64,000 nt of DNA from Streptomyces humidus (lineage in GTDB: Bacteria > Actinomycetota > Actinomycetes > Streptomycetales > Streptomycetaceae), in the NCBI RefSeq assembly GCF_014649655.1, contig NZ_BMTL01000007.1, positions 124,001-188,000 of the forward strand. Direction: 5' to 3'. A program made the translations under genes and the position numbers. Of the stretch, positions 36,035-43,893 are shown one piece after another. The notes under the pieces are model-generated. The model was given only the letters and a program-made list of their open reading frames with translations. It was not told the DNA's origin and did not search any database. How positions within the stretch are numbered: the first letter of the stretch is position 1; every line of letters starts with the position of its first letter.

Positions 36035-36403
36035 TCAGGACGCCGCCGGCGCGGCCTCGGGCTCGGTGTCCTCGGCGGCCGCCCCCTGCGCCTTGCCGCC
36101 GGTGCCGCGCCGGCGCGTACGGATGACCGCCCGCACCGACCGGAACAGGGCACGGACCAGCCGCCACAGGCCGACCGCGCCGCAGCCGACGGCTGCTGCG
36201 CTGGTGCCCAGGCGCGCAACGGTCGCCAGCCATCCCGGCAGATGCAGGTAGCCCAGCGTCAGCGACGTGCCGATCAAGCTCAGGCTGAGGACCATGAGGA
36301 CACTGCTGTGCCCGATCACCCCCCAGGTGCGCTTCAGTTCGGCGTAGGCGTCCGGATGGGCCTCCCGCCACAGGACAGGCCGGTCCAGCTCGTGCTCACT
36401 CAT
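36035..36403 (-). CDS. Small membrane protein
   Basis: 122 residues with two membrane segments (SSVLMVLSLSLIGTSLTLGY and VARLGTSAAAVGCGAVGLW) and a basic cytosolic stretch (RSVRAVIRTRRR) after the second. ATG at 36403 lies 8 nt inside the end of the upstream gene, so it is the last gene of a three-gene operon with a lipoprotein and a larger membrane protein. Unknown function. Confidence 0.6.
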   Translation of the reverse strand: MSEHELDRPVLWREAHPDAYAELKRTWGVIGHSSVLMVLSLSLIGTSLTLGYLHLPGWLATVARLGTSAAAVGCGAVGLWRLVRALFRSVRAVIRTRRRGTGGKAQGAAAEDTEPEAAPAAS

Positions 36404-37388
36404 CGCTCTCTCCATTCGTCGCATGCTGCGTTCCTTCGTCGGCGCCGCCCAGGACCTCCCGGGCATGGCGCAGTCCCTGCCCCAGCTCCTCCAGCTCCAG
36501 CCGCACCTCGTCCAGCAGCTCCCGGGACAGCAGCCCTTCCGGCAGTGCCAGCCGGGCCGGCGAGGCGGGCGCGCGATCGTCACGGATCGCCGACTCCACC
36601 GCCTCCTCCTGCCGCTCGACCTCGACGGCCTGCTCGACCAGGAGGGCGAGCGACTGCTCGTAGCCGAGGAGGAGTTCGCGGGCCTCCGCGTCGTCCGCCG
36701 CCAACGGGACCAGCCCGGCCGCGTCCCACACCAGCCGCAGCAGCAGTGCCGCCGCGCGCGTCAGCTCGTAGCGCTCGCTGCGCTCGGCGAGGAGGCGCAG
36801 GCGCTGCTCGGCGGCCAGCAGCCGGAAGAAGACCGCCGCGTACGCCTCGCCCGTCTCCACCACGCGCACGCGGCGCCGGGTGAGGTGCCGGACGGCCGCG
36901 GGCAGTCCGGCAGCCGCGACCAGGCCAGCCACGCCGGCGACGAGCAGACCGGAGGTCGCCGGCAGTACGGACGTCGCGGGGCCCAGGGCGGCGAAGGCGG
37001 TCACGGCGAACAGCGCGGTCCGGCCGACCGGTAGGGGGCGAGGAAGCTCCAGTCCTCCCAGCGTCCAGATGTACAGGGGAGGGCGACGCCCCCAGACCGT
37101 CCGGCACACCCAGCGCCCCACCAGGTGCTGCCCCGGATCGAAGACGCCCGCCTCGCGCAGCACGCCCGCAGGGTGCGGCCCGAGGATGTCCCAGCGCAGC
37201 CACCCACCCCGGGTCCGCTCCCGTATCAGCAGCAGGGCCTGCATGGCGGACCGCTCGCTGGCCGGGGCCGCGAGCCGGCCGGCCAGCTCGGCGCGCACGG
37301 CGTCATGGAGCCGGGCGGCTTCCCGGACAGCATGGGTCCACCGGTTCCGGTCCGCGCCGAAGGGCAGCGGCTGTGCGGCCGGCCTCAT
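36396..37388 (-). CDS. Membrane protein with coiled C-terminal region
   Basis: 330 residues. The N-terminal 130 are soluble (REAARLHDAVRAELAGRLAA, GGWLRWDILGPHPAGVLREA). Two membrane segments follow (ALFAVTAFAALGPATSVLPA and LLVAGVAGLVAAAGLPAAV), then a long Leu/Glu-rich helical domain (LLLGYEQSLALLVEQAVEVE). The ATG at 37388 overlaps the lipoprotein stop (ATGA). No family recognised. Confidence 0.6.
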   Translation of the reverse strand: MRPAAQPLPFGADRNRWTHAVREAARLHDAVRAELAGRLAAPASERSAMQALLLIRERTRGGWLRWDILGPHPAGVLREAGVFDPGQHLVGRWVCRTVWGRRPPLYIWTLGGLELPRPLPVGRTALFAVTAFAALGPATSVLPATSGLLVAGVAGLVAAAGLPAAVRHLTRRRVRVVETGEAYAAVFFRLLAAEQRLRLLAERSERYELTRAAALLLRLVWDAAGLVPLAADDAEARELLLGYEQSLALLVEQAVEVERQEEAVESAIRDDRAPASPARLALPEGLLSRELLDEVRLELEELGQGLRHAREVLGGADEGTQHATNGESDE

Positions 37389-37600
37389 CGCCGGCCCGCC
37401 TCGGCCGGGCAGGTGTCCAGTGCGGTGCGCAGGGCTGCCTTCTCCGCCGGCGTGATTGACAGGCGGTACAGCACGGGCGCGCCTCCGGCCACGGACGGAC
37501 CACGAGCGGGGGCGGCATCGGCGGTGAAGCCGGGGGCGGTGAGGGGACCGCAGGCGGAGGCGGCGAGCACGAGGCCGGCGGCCAGGAGGCGAGGGGCCAT
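37385..37600 (-). CDS. Small lipoprotein
   Basis: 71 residues with signal LLAAGLVLAASACG (lipobox LAASAC, Cys17), then a short outer part ending with SITPAEKAALRTALDTCPAE. Start ATG at 37600. The ATGA overlap with the next gene marks it as first gene of the small envelope operon. Function unknown. Confidence 0.55.
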   Translation of the reverse strand: MAPRLLAAGLVLAASACGPLTAPGFTADAAPARGPSVAGGAPVLYRLSITPAEKAALRTALDTCPAEAGRR

Positions 37601-37701
37601 GTAAGGGAGTCCTGTTCGGGTCGGAGAAGGCACCGTTCACCTGCTACAGGTGTGGCGGAGGCCGCCGGTGTGACACTTCGCCCGAACTTTTACGGGCTCC
37701 T

Positions 37702-38679
37702 TCAGCCCAGCGTGCCCTCGAAGGTGACCTTGGAGCCGCCCGCGTCGACTGCCTCGACCGTAACCGGGCCGTCGACGGCCGCCTCCGGAACACGGAAGGA
37801 GACGCTCTGCGTGGCGGTGCGGTACGGGGCGATCGCGGCGTCGCGGTACCCGTACACCGGGCGGACGGTGGCGGCCAGGTGCAGGTCCTGGCCGGTCAGG
37901 ATCCGCACGGTGGTGCCCAGGCCGGGCATCGGGTCGCCGGATCGGTTGACCACGCTCAGCTCCAGGCTCCCCGTGCGCGAGGCGCCCTCGCCGCTCACCG
38001 TCACCTTGCCCACGCGCACCTGGCCGCTCCACTGCCCGAGCGGCGTGACCGACTGCCCGGCCGGCGCGCCCTGCGGCGCCTGGGCGTCCGGGGATGCGGC
38101 GGTGCCTGGAAGGGCGCCTTCGAAGAAGAGCAGCTCCGGCTCGGCCAGGCCCTCCTCGGTTGCTTCCACGGTCACGGTGACCGGCAGGCCCTGGGCCTGA
38201 TCGGGAAGGACCAGCTTCAGATCCCGGTCGACGGATCCGTTGGGGCGCACCTGCTGCGGCTCGTCCTTGGAGGAGGACGTGCTGATGTCGGCGGCTTCGG
38301 CAGCCGTGCGGCCGAGAGCTCCGTAGCGGGCGGTGGCGGCGGTCCGCGGCGCGGTAGCGACCTGCGCCCGCTGGTTGGCCACGGTCACCCGCGCCGTGTA
38401 CGCGCTCGAGCCGGCCGGCACGCCGGGCACGGCCCCGGCCGGCAGCCGCTCGAATCCCTGCAGCGTCACCGTCCATGCTCCGTCGCCGACCGGCAGCGCG
38501 GTTCCCGGCCTGACGATGCCGTGCGGCAGCACCGTAGAGGCCGAAGGCCGGGCCGCTGGGGAGCTGTTCGTCGGCTTGCTGTCGGCCTTGGGATCGCTGT
38601 CGGAGCCGGCGCAGCCGGAGATCAGCAGCGCCCCGGCCACGAGCACGGTCGGAAGGGTGTGGCGCAGGCGCACGGACAT
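37702..38679 (-). CDS. Lipoprotein of unknown function
   Basis: 325 residues. The signal peptide ends in lipobox LLISGCAGSD (Cys23), followed by a Ser/Asp/Pro linker. The mature part is beta-rich and shows two similar halves: WTVTLQGFERLPAGAVPGVP with TARVTVANQRAQ, and GQVRVGKVTVSGEGASRTGS with LELSVVNRSGDPMPGL. Each reads like an Ig-like or DUF4352-type domain that binds nothing recognisable. ATG at 38679 follows AGGGGGA. A small hairpin (GCCCG at 37680 and CGGGC at 37693) lies after the stop. Confidence 0.7.
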   Translation of the reverse strand: MSVRLRHTLPTVLVAGALLISGCAGSDSDPKADSKPTNSSPAARPSASTVLPHGIVRPGTALPVGDGAWTVTLQGFERLPAGAVPGVPAGSSAYTARVTVANQRAQVATAPRTAATARYGALGRTAAEAADISTSSSKDEPQQVRPNGSVDRDLKLVLPDQAQGLPVTVTVEATEEGLAEPELLFFEGALPGTAASPDAQAPQGAPAGQSVTPLGQWSGQVRVGKVTVSGEGASRTGSLELSVVNRSGDPMPGLGTTVRILTGQDLHLAATVRPVYGYRDAAIAPYRTATQSVSFRVPEAAVDGPVTVEAVDAGGSKVTFEGTLG

Positions 38680-38793
38680 GGTTCCCCCTGTGTCAGGTAC
38701 CGGATCTCGGTCGAGGGGGATCATGCCAAAACGCGTCCGGCCGGAGCCGGACGCGTTGGTGAGGGGTGTCTGATTCGGGCCACCCGCAGCCTG

Positions 38794-38828
38794 TGCGGGC
38801 TGCGGGCTGCGGGCTGCGGGCTGCGGGC
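38794..38828. repeat. Heptamer tandem repeat (TGCGGGC x5)
   Basis: Five perfect copies of TGCGGGC run up to the stop codon of the 118-residue gene. The 7-nt unit and the lack of spacers rule out CRISPR. It looks like slippage-generated sequence at a gene end; the preceding CCGCAGCC could pair with one copy. Confidence 0.8.
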
Positions 38829-39184
38829 TACAGCGTGATGGGGATGGGGACCAGGAAGTACTCGGTGTCGCCGACGCGGACGCGCAGCGGGTGTCCGGGC
38901 GTCAGGTTGAGAAGCCGATGGTGCACGGTCGCCGGGGAGTTGCGCACGGACAGGGCGGGCTCCAGTGCGGCACGGACGGCGGCGCGGGAGGTGTCGGACA
39001 GCGGGTTGCGCTCGGCGATCTCCGCGCATGCGTCGAGCTGGGCGTCGGTCAGGTCGGGTCCGAGGCCCTTGCGGAGGGCTTCGACGGCGACGGCCGGGGC
39101 CAGAACTGCCCGGTTGTGGTCGCGGCATACATGGCCGGGCGTGCCGTGGGGCTGGAAGTGACGGGCGGTGCCGATGGAGGTCAT
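38828..39184 (-). CDS. Hypothetical protein
   Basis: 118 residues, soluble. It begins MTSIGTARHFQPHGTPGHVC and has a C-terminal beta pair (HPLRVRVGDTEYFLVPIPIT). Family not recognised. The ATG at 39184 has a clear AGGAGA site. 27 nt separate it from the ParB-like gene upstream, so the two are likely co-transcribed. Confidence 0.6.
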   Translation of the reverse strand: MTSIGTARHFQPHGTPGHVCRDHNRAVLAPAVAVEALRKGLGPDLTDAQLDACAEIAERNPLSDTSRAAVRAALEPALSVRNSPATVHHRLLNLTPGHPLRVRVGDTEYFLVPIPITL

Positions 39185-39211
39185 GGAATCTCCTGGGTGG
39201 GGTGGGCGGTG

Positions 39212-39610
39212 TCAGTGCTCGCGGATCGTCGCGGTCTCGGCGACGGTCAGGACCTGCGCGGGGAGGGTCGGGCGGCCTTCGGTCATCGCCCGGTACATGC
39301 GGTGCACTCCGTCGATCAGCAGGCGAGCCGGGCCGCTGTCGAACTCCAGGGTGGCGATGATCACCGGCTGTTCGAGGCCGGTGCGCATGGCGTGCTCGGC
39401 GCTGAAGTGGGACTGGTCCGGGCCGAAGATCGGGCACCAGGTAGGGCCGTCGTAGTCCGGCCTGAGCAGGCTCAGGTGGTAGGCGGCCGACCAGTCGGCT
39501 ACGGAGGTCTGCTCAGTGGGCCGGGGGTGCTCCTCCAGAAGGCGCATAGCCCGCTCGATGTCGAACATCCACCTTCCGTACTTGAACAACTGGCGGGACG
39601 GGATGCTCAC
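39212..39610 (-). CDS. ParB-like domain protein (small)
   Basis: 132 residues. The C-terminal segment ARLLIDGVHRMYRAMTEGRP with LPAQVLTV resembles the nucleotide-binding strand and the G-x-H-R box of ParB/sulfiredoxin-like domains (usual form DGHHRLRA). There is no helix-turn-helix, so it is not a partition ParB. A small ATP/CTP-handling role is possible (inference). ATG or GTG choice supported by ATG at 39610. Confidence 0.5.
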   Translation of the reverse strand: MSIPSRQLFKYGRWMFDIERAMRLLEEHPRPTEQTSVADWSAAYHLSLLRPDYDGPTWCPIFGPDQSHFSAEHAMRTGLEQPVIIATLEFDSGPARLLIDGVHRMYRAMTEGRPTLPAQVLTVAETATIREH

Positions 39611-39723
39611 GGTTCCTCGCTGACGGGTCGCGGATCGGGGGGATGGGCGGCATGCAGTGGCTGACGGTCACGGGGGCGGGTCTGTCGCCGCCCCGGAGCG
39701 AGCCCGGGGCGGCGAGAGCCGGG

Positions 39724-40113
39724 TCAGCGCGGGCCGAGCGGGATGACCAGGACGCCGACGTGCGGCAGGTTCATCTCGGCCAGCAGCCGGGCGGCCCTGC
39801 CACCGGGGCTGTTGGAATCGCTGGGGTCCAGGCGTATGGCGCCCCGGTGGGGGCCGCGCGCGGGGGTGAGGTACACCGCGTTCTCCGGTGCGTTGCGCTC
39901 GAAGACGCTGACGGTGGCGTAGTCGAACCCTCCGAGGTTCGGGTACCGCTCGGCGACGGCCGCAGACATGGCGGTGACGAGTTCGGGGCTCGGCGAGGCG
40001 ACCGAGAGGGGGAGGGGGGTGCGGCGCGGCCGGATGCGCAGAGCAAGGGCGCGGATCAGAACGCTGAGGACTCCGAGGCCGAAGCCGAGGGCGAGAGAGG
40101 CTGGCTGGATCAA
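39724..40113 (-). CDS. Membrane-anchored hypothetical protein
   Basis: 129 residues with one N-terminal membrane helix (SLALGFGLGVLSVLIRALAL) followed by Arg-rich residues and a soluble domain (LVTAMSAAVAERYPNLGGFD and VGVLVIPLGPR). Unknown family. ATG at 40113 follows AGGGAG. It lies 40 nt downstream of the TetR gene in the same direction and is therefore a candidate operon partner. Confidence 0.55.
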   Translation of the reverse strand: MIQPASLALGFGLGVLSVLIRALALRIRPRRTPLPLSVASPSPELVTAMSAAVAERYPNLGGFDYATVSVFERNAPENAVYLTPARGPHRGAIRLDPSDSNSPGGRAARLLAEMNLPHVGVLVIPLGPR

Positions 40114-40153
40114 GGTGTTCTCCCTGATTGCGGCTGGTGGTGGAGCGTGGGTT

Positions 40154-40783
40154 CTAGGCGTCGGCGGTGGTCACGGCGGCGTGGACGAGGCGGGCGAGTC
40201 CCCGGCGCCGCTGCCGCTTGGTCAGCCCCTGAACGCTTCCGGCGTTCTCGTGTCCGGCGGCGGCGGTCAGGCCGGAAACGAGGGCGTGGACCAGTTCCTT
40301 GCCCTCGTCGTCGGGCGTGGTCGTCTGGGTGGTGGCCGCCGTCAGTGCACGGGCGACGGGCCGGGTGGCCGCGAAGTACGCCTTGACGAAGCGGGGGTCC
40401 CGCTCGGCGGCGACGGCGGTCAGTACGCGCATGACCGGGAGGTGATCGCTCCAGCCGTCGAGTACGGCGTCGACGAGCCGGGTGGCGCCGGGCAGTCCGT
40501 CCGAGGACCAGGAGCCGTCCTCGAAGGCGTCGAGCGCGGCGCTCGTCTCCTCGGCCAGGAGCCGGGACGCTTCGAGGACGACGCCCTCGATGTCGGGGAA
40601 GTACTGGTAGAACGTCGCGGGCGAGGTGCCCACCGCGTGGGCGACGTCCATCACCTTGATGTCGCGGTAGGACCGGGTGGCGAGGAGTTCGATCGTCGCT
40701 TCCATCAGCTTGCGGCGGGTCTGGAGGCCGCGCTGGCTGGGCACGCGGCGGTCGGGGGTGCGGGTCACGACAGGGGTGGGCAC
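40154..40783 (-). CDS. TetR/AcrR-family transcriptional regulator
   Basis: 209 residues from the GTG at 40783, which has AGGAGA 5 nt before. The helix-turn-helix region is YRDIKVMDVAHAVGTSPATF followed by YQYFPDIEGVV. The ligand-binding domain includes LVDAVLDGWSDHLPVMRVLT. Its own promoter (40864-40892) matches three others at 43.8, 46.15 and 49.2 kb, so this protein is the best candidate for a shared regulator of that set (inference). Confidence 0.85.
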   Translation of the reverse strand: MPTPVVTRTPDRRVPSQRGLQTRRKLMEATIELLATRSYRDIKVMDVAHAVGTSPATFYQYFPDIEGVVLEASRLLAEETSAALDAFEDGSWSSDGLPGATRLVDAVLDGWSDHLPVMRVLTAVAAERDPRFVKAYFAATRPVARALTAATTQTTTPDDEGKELVHALVSGLTAAAGHENAGSVQGLTKRQRRRGLARLVHAAVTTADA

Positions 40784-40863
40784 AGTCGTCTCCTGAGCTG
40801 GAGGAAGAAGGGAGAGTGGTTCAGGTCTGGGGCGGCGGTGGACGCCGGCCCCGACGTGCAATC

Positions 40864-40892
40864 ACATTACACACTGGAACACAAATACACAA
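40864..40892 (-). promoter_or_regulatory. Promoter of the tetR gene (shared family, copy A)
   Basis: On the minus strand: -35 TTGTGT (40892-40887), 17-nt spacer, -10 TAATGT (40869-40864). The surroundings are strongly AT-rich against the GC-rich background. The spacer has the same T-rich middle and a TGTG end as copies C and D. The start codon is about 80 nt downstream. Confidence 0.75.
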
Positions 40893-40911
40893 CATGGTTG
40901 GTGTGGGTGTC

Positions 40912-41316
40912 TCAGTAGTTCCCGCCTTCGACCTGTGCTCGCGCGGCCGTGGCGGCCGCGTCCCCGGACTCGGCGCGGAAGGTGTCGATCCACCGGGTGA
41001 AGTCGGTCTCGTCGCCGTCCAGTTCGACAGCGGCAGCGGCGTGCTCGCCCGGGATGACACCGGCGACCAGCAGCGCGTCGGCTCGGTCGTACCGCAGACC
41101 GAAGACCGTGAACACCTCTCCCGTGCCGGGCGGCTCGACCTGCGCAGGGGGGCCGTCCGGGTCCAGGCCGAGGCCGGCGAACATCTCCTCCACGGCGCTG
41201 GCCAGCTCCGCAGCCTCCGGCCGGTGCCCGGGACCGGTCTCACGCAGGGAGCACCACACGCGGAACAGGGACGCGACGGCCGAGCCGCTCGTGGTGGCGG
41301 GGTCGAAGTGCAGCAT
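40912..41316 (-). CDS. Hypothetical protein
   Basis: 134 residues, acidic and soluble (MLHFDPATTSGSAVASLFRV at the start, AVELDGDETDFTRWIDTFRA near the end). No family recognised. ATG at 41316 after GGAGAGAC. The stop is 20 nt before the TetR promoter. Confidence 0.55.
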   Translation of the reverse strand: MLHFDPATTSGSAVASLFRVWCSLRETGPGHRPEAAELASAVEEMFAGLGLDPDGPPAQVEPPGTGEVFTVFGLRYDRADALLVAGVIPGEHAAAAVELDGDETDFTRWIDTFRAESGDAAATAARAQVEGGNY

Positions 41317-41388
41317 GACGGTCTCTCCAAAGACTTGAGGGCAAGGGCGTGCCGGGTGATCGCCCAGCGCGGTGCGACAGCGGGACAG

Positions 41389-41733
41389 TCACGCCTCGGG
41401 CTGCGGCGCCTTCGGGGCTCGGGCGGACATGCGGTGTGTGAGGGCATGCGCGCCGGCGAACGCCGTCCCTGCGCCGAGGGCCAGGTAGTCCGCCGCCCGT
41501 CCGCGCAGGACGAGTGCGTCACCATGGCCGAGCAGCAGCACGGCGCAGACGGCGAAGGCGCCCGCCACCAGGGCGGCGTCCAGACCGGCCGCGGCAGCAC
41601 CCCACGCCCAGCGGGCGCGAGCCGGGGCGGCTTTGCGCTCATCCCGCCTGCGCAGGGCGGCGGACGCCAGGCTCCGGGCGAGCCGGCGCGTTTCGACGAC
41701 AAGGACAGCGAGCGGGAATGCGAACAGCCACAT
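41389..41733 (-). CDS. Membrane protein, N-terminus probably frameshifted
   Basis: 114 residues from the ATG at 41733 with two membrane segments (WLFAFPLAVLVVE and LDAALVAGAFAVCAVLLLG). The reading frame continues upstream as a further hydrophobic helix (LHTVYGLVALLAGCGILLEQ) with no start codon. A good start (GAGGAGAGCC then ATG at 41849) lies in another frame. One extra base in the five-G run at 41829-41833 would join them into a protein of about 153 residues with three helices. This is a frameshift or a sequencing error. Unknown function. Confidence 0.5.
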   Translation of the reverse strand: MWLFAFPLAVLVVETRRLARSLASAALRRRDERKAAPARARWAWGAAAAGLDAALVAGAFAVCAVLLLGHGDALVLRGRAADYLALGAGTAFAGAHALTHRMSARAPKAPQPEA

Positions 41734-41908
41734 GACCGGCTGCTCCAGGAGGATGCCGCAGCCGGCGAGCAGCGCGACCAGGCCGTAGACGGTGTGCAGC
41801 GGCTGGCAGCGGCGGTGCTGGTGCGTACGGGGGCGGCGTCTTCGGACATGGCTCTCCTCGGTTGAAGATGATCGGGAGTTCGGCCCTGTGAATGGGCCAC
41901 GGGGTGCT

Positions 41909-41939
41909 CTGGCCGGGCAGGCAGGGCCTGCCCGGCCAG
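41909..41939 (-). terminator. Terminator hairpin
   Basis: A perfect 13-bp stem (CTGGCCGGGCAGG at 41909-41921 and its complement at 41927-41939) with a 5-nt loop, 12 nt past the stop of the 587-residue gene. Confidence 0.85.
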
Positions 41940-41950
41940 AAGATGGACGA

Positions 41951-43714
41951 CTACGCCTCTGCGGTGCGCTCGGGCTTCGCCGAGGGGCGGACCCGGGCGC
42001 GGCGCAGCCGGTCGGACCACGGCGCGTCGGCGGGCCCCACGGGGTGCTCGGGGATGGTGATCTCGTAGTGCGGGCAGCTGCCGGACTTCACCGCCTCAAG
42101 GGCGGCGTGCCGGTGGGGATTCGGGCACTGCTGGCGCTCGTGCTCACCCCTCCAGTAGCGGACCGTCAGAGTGTGGCCGGATCCGCCCTCGCGGGGATGG
42201 CTGGGCCGCTGCTCCTGGAAACGCTCGCCCGCGTCCGGGTCGACCCACCAGTTCTCGACCTGGCCGGAGTCGGAGATGCCCCGCCGCCGCTCAGCCTCGC
42301 GCTTGCTGGGCTTGAGCTGGTGGACCTGGTGAGAGAGGACCCGCACCGTGGTCCGCTTGTGCTGGGTCAGCAGCTCCCACAGGGCGCGAACGTGGCGCGT
42401 CATCAGCTCCTGGCAGCCCTGGCGCGCCGAGCCGCTGCGGTACCGCTCGGGGTTGTCCGGGTCGCGCAGCCGGGCCTCCGGCTCCAGGACCTCGCCGGGG
42501 CGCGCCATGAGGGTGTCGTACGGCGAGAACGGCAGCTTCAGCAGCGACTCGTCACACGTCAGCGGAGTGACCCATGTCCAGGGGACGTCATCGTGCGGGG
42601 ACTCCACCGGCTCCAGGTACCGGTCGGGCCGGAGAAGGAACCAGCCCTCTTCCGTCCGGGGCGACCACGGGCCCCACACGTAGCCGACGATGCGTCGGCC
42701 GTTGGGAAGGTCCAGGGGGGTGTCGAGGAACAGCATTCCGCGCGAGGCGGGGAGGTGGGCAGGATCGAACGGGGTCGTGGCCTTGTCCGCCCGCCGCACC
42801 ACGCGGCGTAGTGCCATCTGGCCGAGGGAGTCGCCGATCTGGAAGAGACGGGCGGAGCGCGCTCGGTCGGCTTCCTGCCGCAGCTGCAAGGCGACGGCCG
42901 CTTCCAGGCCGTCCGGGTGGCCGTAGGGCGCCAGTCGTTCAGCGTCCCGGCGGTACGCCTTCGCCTTCATCAGGGCGAAGGCGAGGCTCTGGGTGTGGGC
43001 ATCCACGTACCGGCGGCGCCAGATGCGGATGCGGTGCTCGTCGGGGGTGCCCCAAGCGGCGGTGTCCGAACCGGTGAGGGCCTCGCCCGGGACCGTGCCC
43101 GTCTCGGGGCGAAGCCCCAGTGCCCGGAACCGGCGGACTTCGGCATCGGCGTCGTTCACGACGCCGTCCGTGGTGTCCATGACCGGCCGGTGGTGCTTGT
43201 CGTCCGGGTCGAGGGCCCACTCCAGACCCGCGAGCTGTGCCATGGCCGCCCGTACGGTCTCCGGCTCCGTGGACCTGACGAAGTCGGCGAGGAGCCCTTG
43301 GACCGTGCTGGCGTACGCGTCGGCCGCCGCGAACCGCAGTACGCGCTTGAGGAACGCCCCGCCCGGGCCGTGCTGAGTACTGGACAGCGCCAGCAGCTCG
43401 TCGGCCACCCGCTGCTCGCTCAGCGCCGCGTTCGCCAGGTGGTCGTACATCTGGCGGAAGACGGCCATCTCCTCATCCGCGCCGAGGATGGCATCGATGG
43501 CGTCATGGACCCGCCCGACCTTCGCCGGGGAGGTCTCGCGGCCCTCCGGCGCCCGGAGCAGATGGTCCGCAGCGGCGTGGAGCTCGCGGTAGAGCCGCAG
43601 CTGGAACTCAGTGAGGATGAGGAGATCGGCTCCACCGACGGGGGCCCGCTTGGCTGCCGCAGTGACGCCCGCCAGCAACTCGGAGTCGGATACGTCGGAC
43701 AGATGGAAATTCAT
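41951..43714 (-). CDS. Hypothetical protein, 587 residues
   Basis: A large soluble protein that I cannot assign. The N-terminal 60 residues are helical (DSELLAGVTAAAKRAPVGGA). The middle has RIRIWRRRYVDAHTQSLAFA and GMLFLDTPLDLPNGRRIVGY, followed by VWGPWSP. The C-terminal part has HTLTVRYWRGEHERQQCPNP and a further CPHYEITIPEHPVGP, which may form a small Cys/His metal site (inference). It has its own promoter (copy B), its own terminator and lies directly after ligA. ATG at 43714 with AGGTAGGGA upstream. Confidence 0.65.
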   Translation of the reverse strand: MNFHLSDVSDSELLAGVTAAAKRAPVGGADLLILTEFQLRLYRELHAAADHLLRAPEGRETSPAKVGRVHDAIDAILGADEEMAVFRQMYDHLANAALSEQRVADELLALSSTQHGPGGAFLKRVLRFAAADAYASTVQGLLADFVRSTEPETVRAAMAQLAGLEWALDPDDKHHRPVMDTTDGVVNDADAEVRRFRALGLRPETGTVPGEALTGSDTAAWGTPDEHRIRIWRRRYVDAHTQSLAFALMKAKAYRRDAERLAPYGHPDGLEAAVALQLRQEADRARSARLFQIGDSLGQMALRRVVRRADKATTPFDPAHLPASRGMLFLDTPLDLPNGRRIVGYVWGPWSPRTEEGWFLLRPDRYLEPVESPHDDVPWTWVTPLTCDESLLKLPFSPYDTLMARPGEVLEPEARLRDPDNPERYRSGSARQGCQELMTRHVRALWELLTQHKRTTVRVLSHQVHQLKPSKREAERRRGISDSGQVENWWVDPDAGERFQEQRPSHPREGGSGHTLTVRYWRGEHERQQCPNPHRHAALEAVKSGSCPHYEITIPEHPVGPADAPWSDRLRRARVRPSAKPERTAEA

Positions 43715-43781
43715 GTCATCCCTACCTGGACACAGGGGACTTGGGGAAATTCGCGGGTGCTGTGCACCAGGCGATAAGACG

Positions 43782-43810
43782 ACAATACATATTGAAACCG
43801 GGATACGCAA
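43782..43810 (-). promoter_or_regulatory. Promoter of the 587-residue gene (shared family, copy B)
   Basis: Minus strand: -35 TTGCGT (43810-43805), 17-nt spacer with TTTCAATATG, -10 TATTGT (43787-43782). It is about 70 nt before the start codon and just after the ligA terminator. The spacer matches copy D almost base for base in its second half. Confidence 0.8.
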
Positions 43811-43848
43811 CGTCGTAGATAAGGGAACGGCCCGTTCCTCCAGGGCCG

Positions 43849-43880
43849 GTGGCGGGCGCGTAACCCTGCGCGCCCGCCAC
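43849..43880 (-). terminator. Terminator hairpin after ligA
   Basis: GTGGCGGGCGCG at 43849-43860 and CGCGCCCGCCAC at 43869-43880 form a perfect 12-bp stem with an 8-nt loop, 14 nt after the ligA stop. A second small hairpin (GGAACGG/CCGTTCC, 43824-43838) follows. Confidence 0.88.
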
Positions 43881-43893
43881 GTGGTCCCTCCGG

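Noticed and set aside
36066..36403. Plus-strand frames in the small membrane-protein operon
   Set aside because: They oppose three overlapping minus-strand genes with signal peptides and membrane helices, and have no start signals.
38794..38828. Tandem repeat considered as CRISPR or iterons
   Set aside because: Seven-base units with no spacers, no cas genes, no AT-rich region and no Rep protein beside it.
39212..39610. ParB-like protein considered as a plasmid partition gene
   Set aside because: No helix-turn-helix, no adjacent parA and no parS-like repeats; only the short nucleotide-binding-like strand is similar.
40821..42020. A 399-codon minus-strand frame over the TetR-proximal genes
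   Set aside because: Ser/Arg/Pro-rich shadow. Only its MSEDAAP segment near 41849 may be genuine, as the displaced start of the frameshifted membrane protein.
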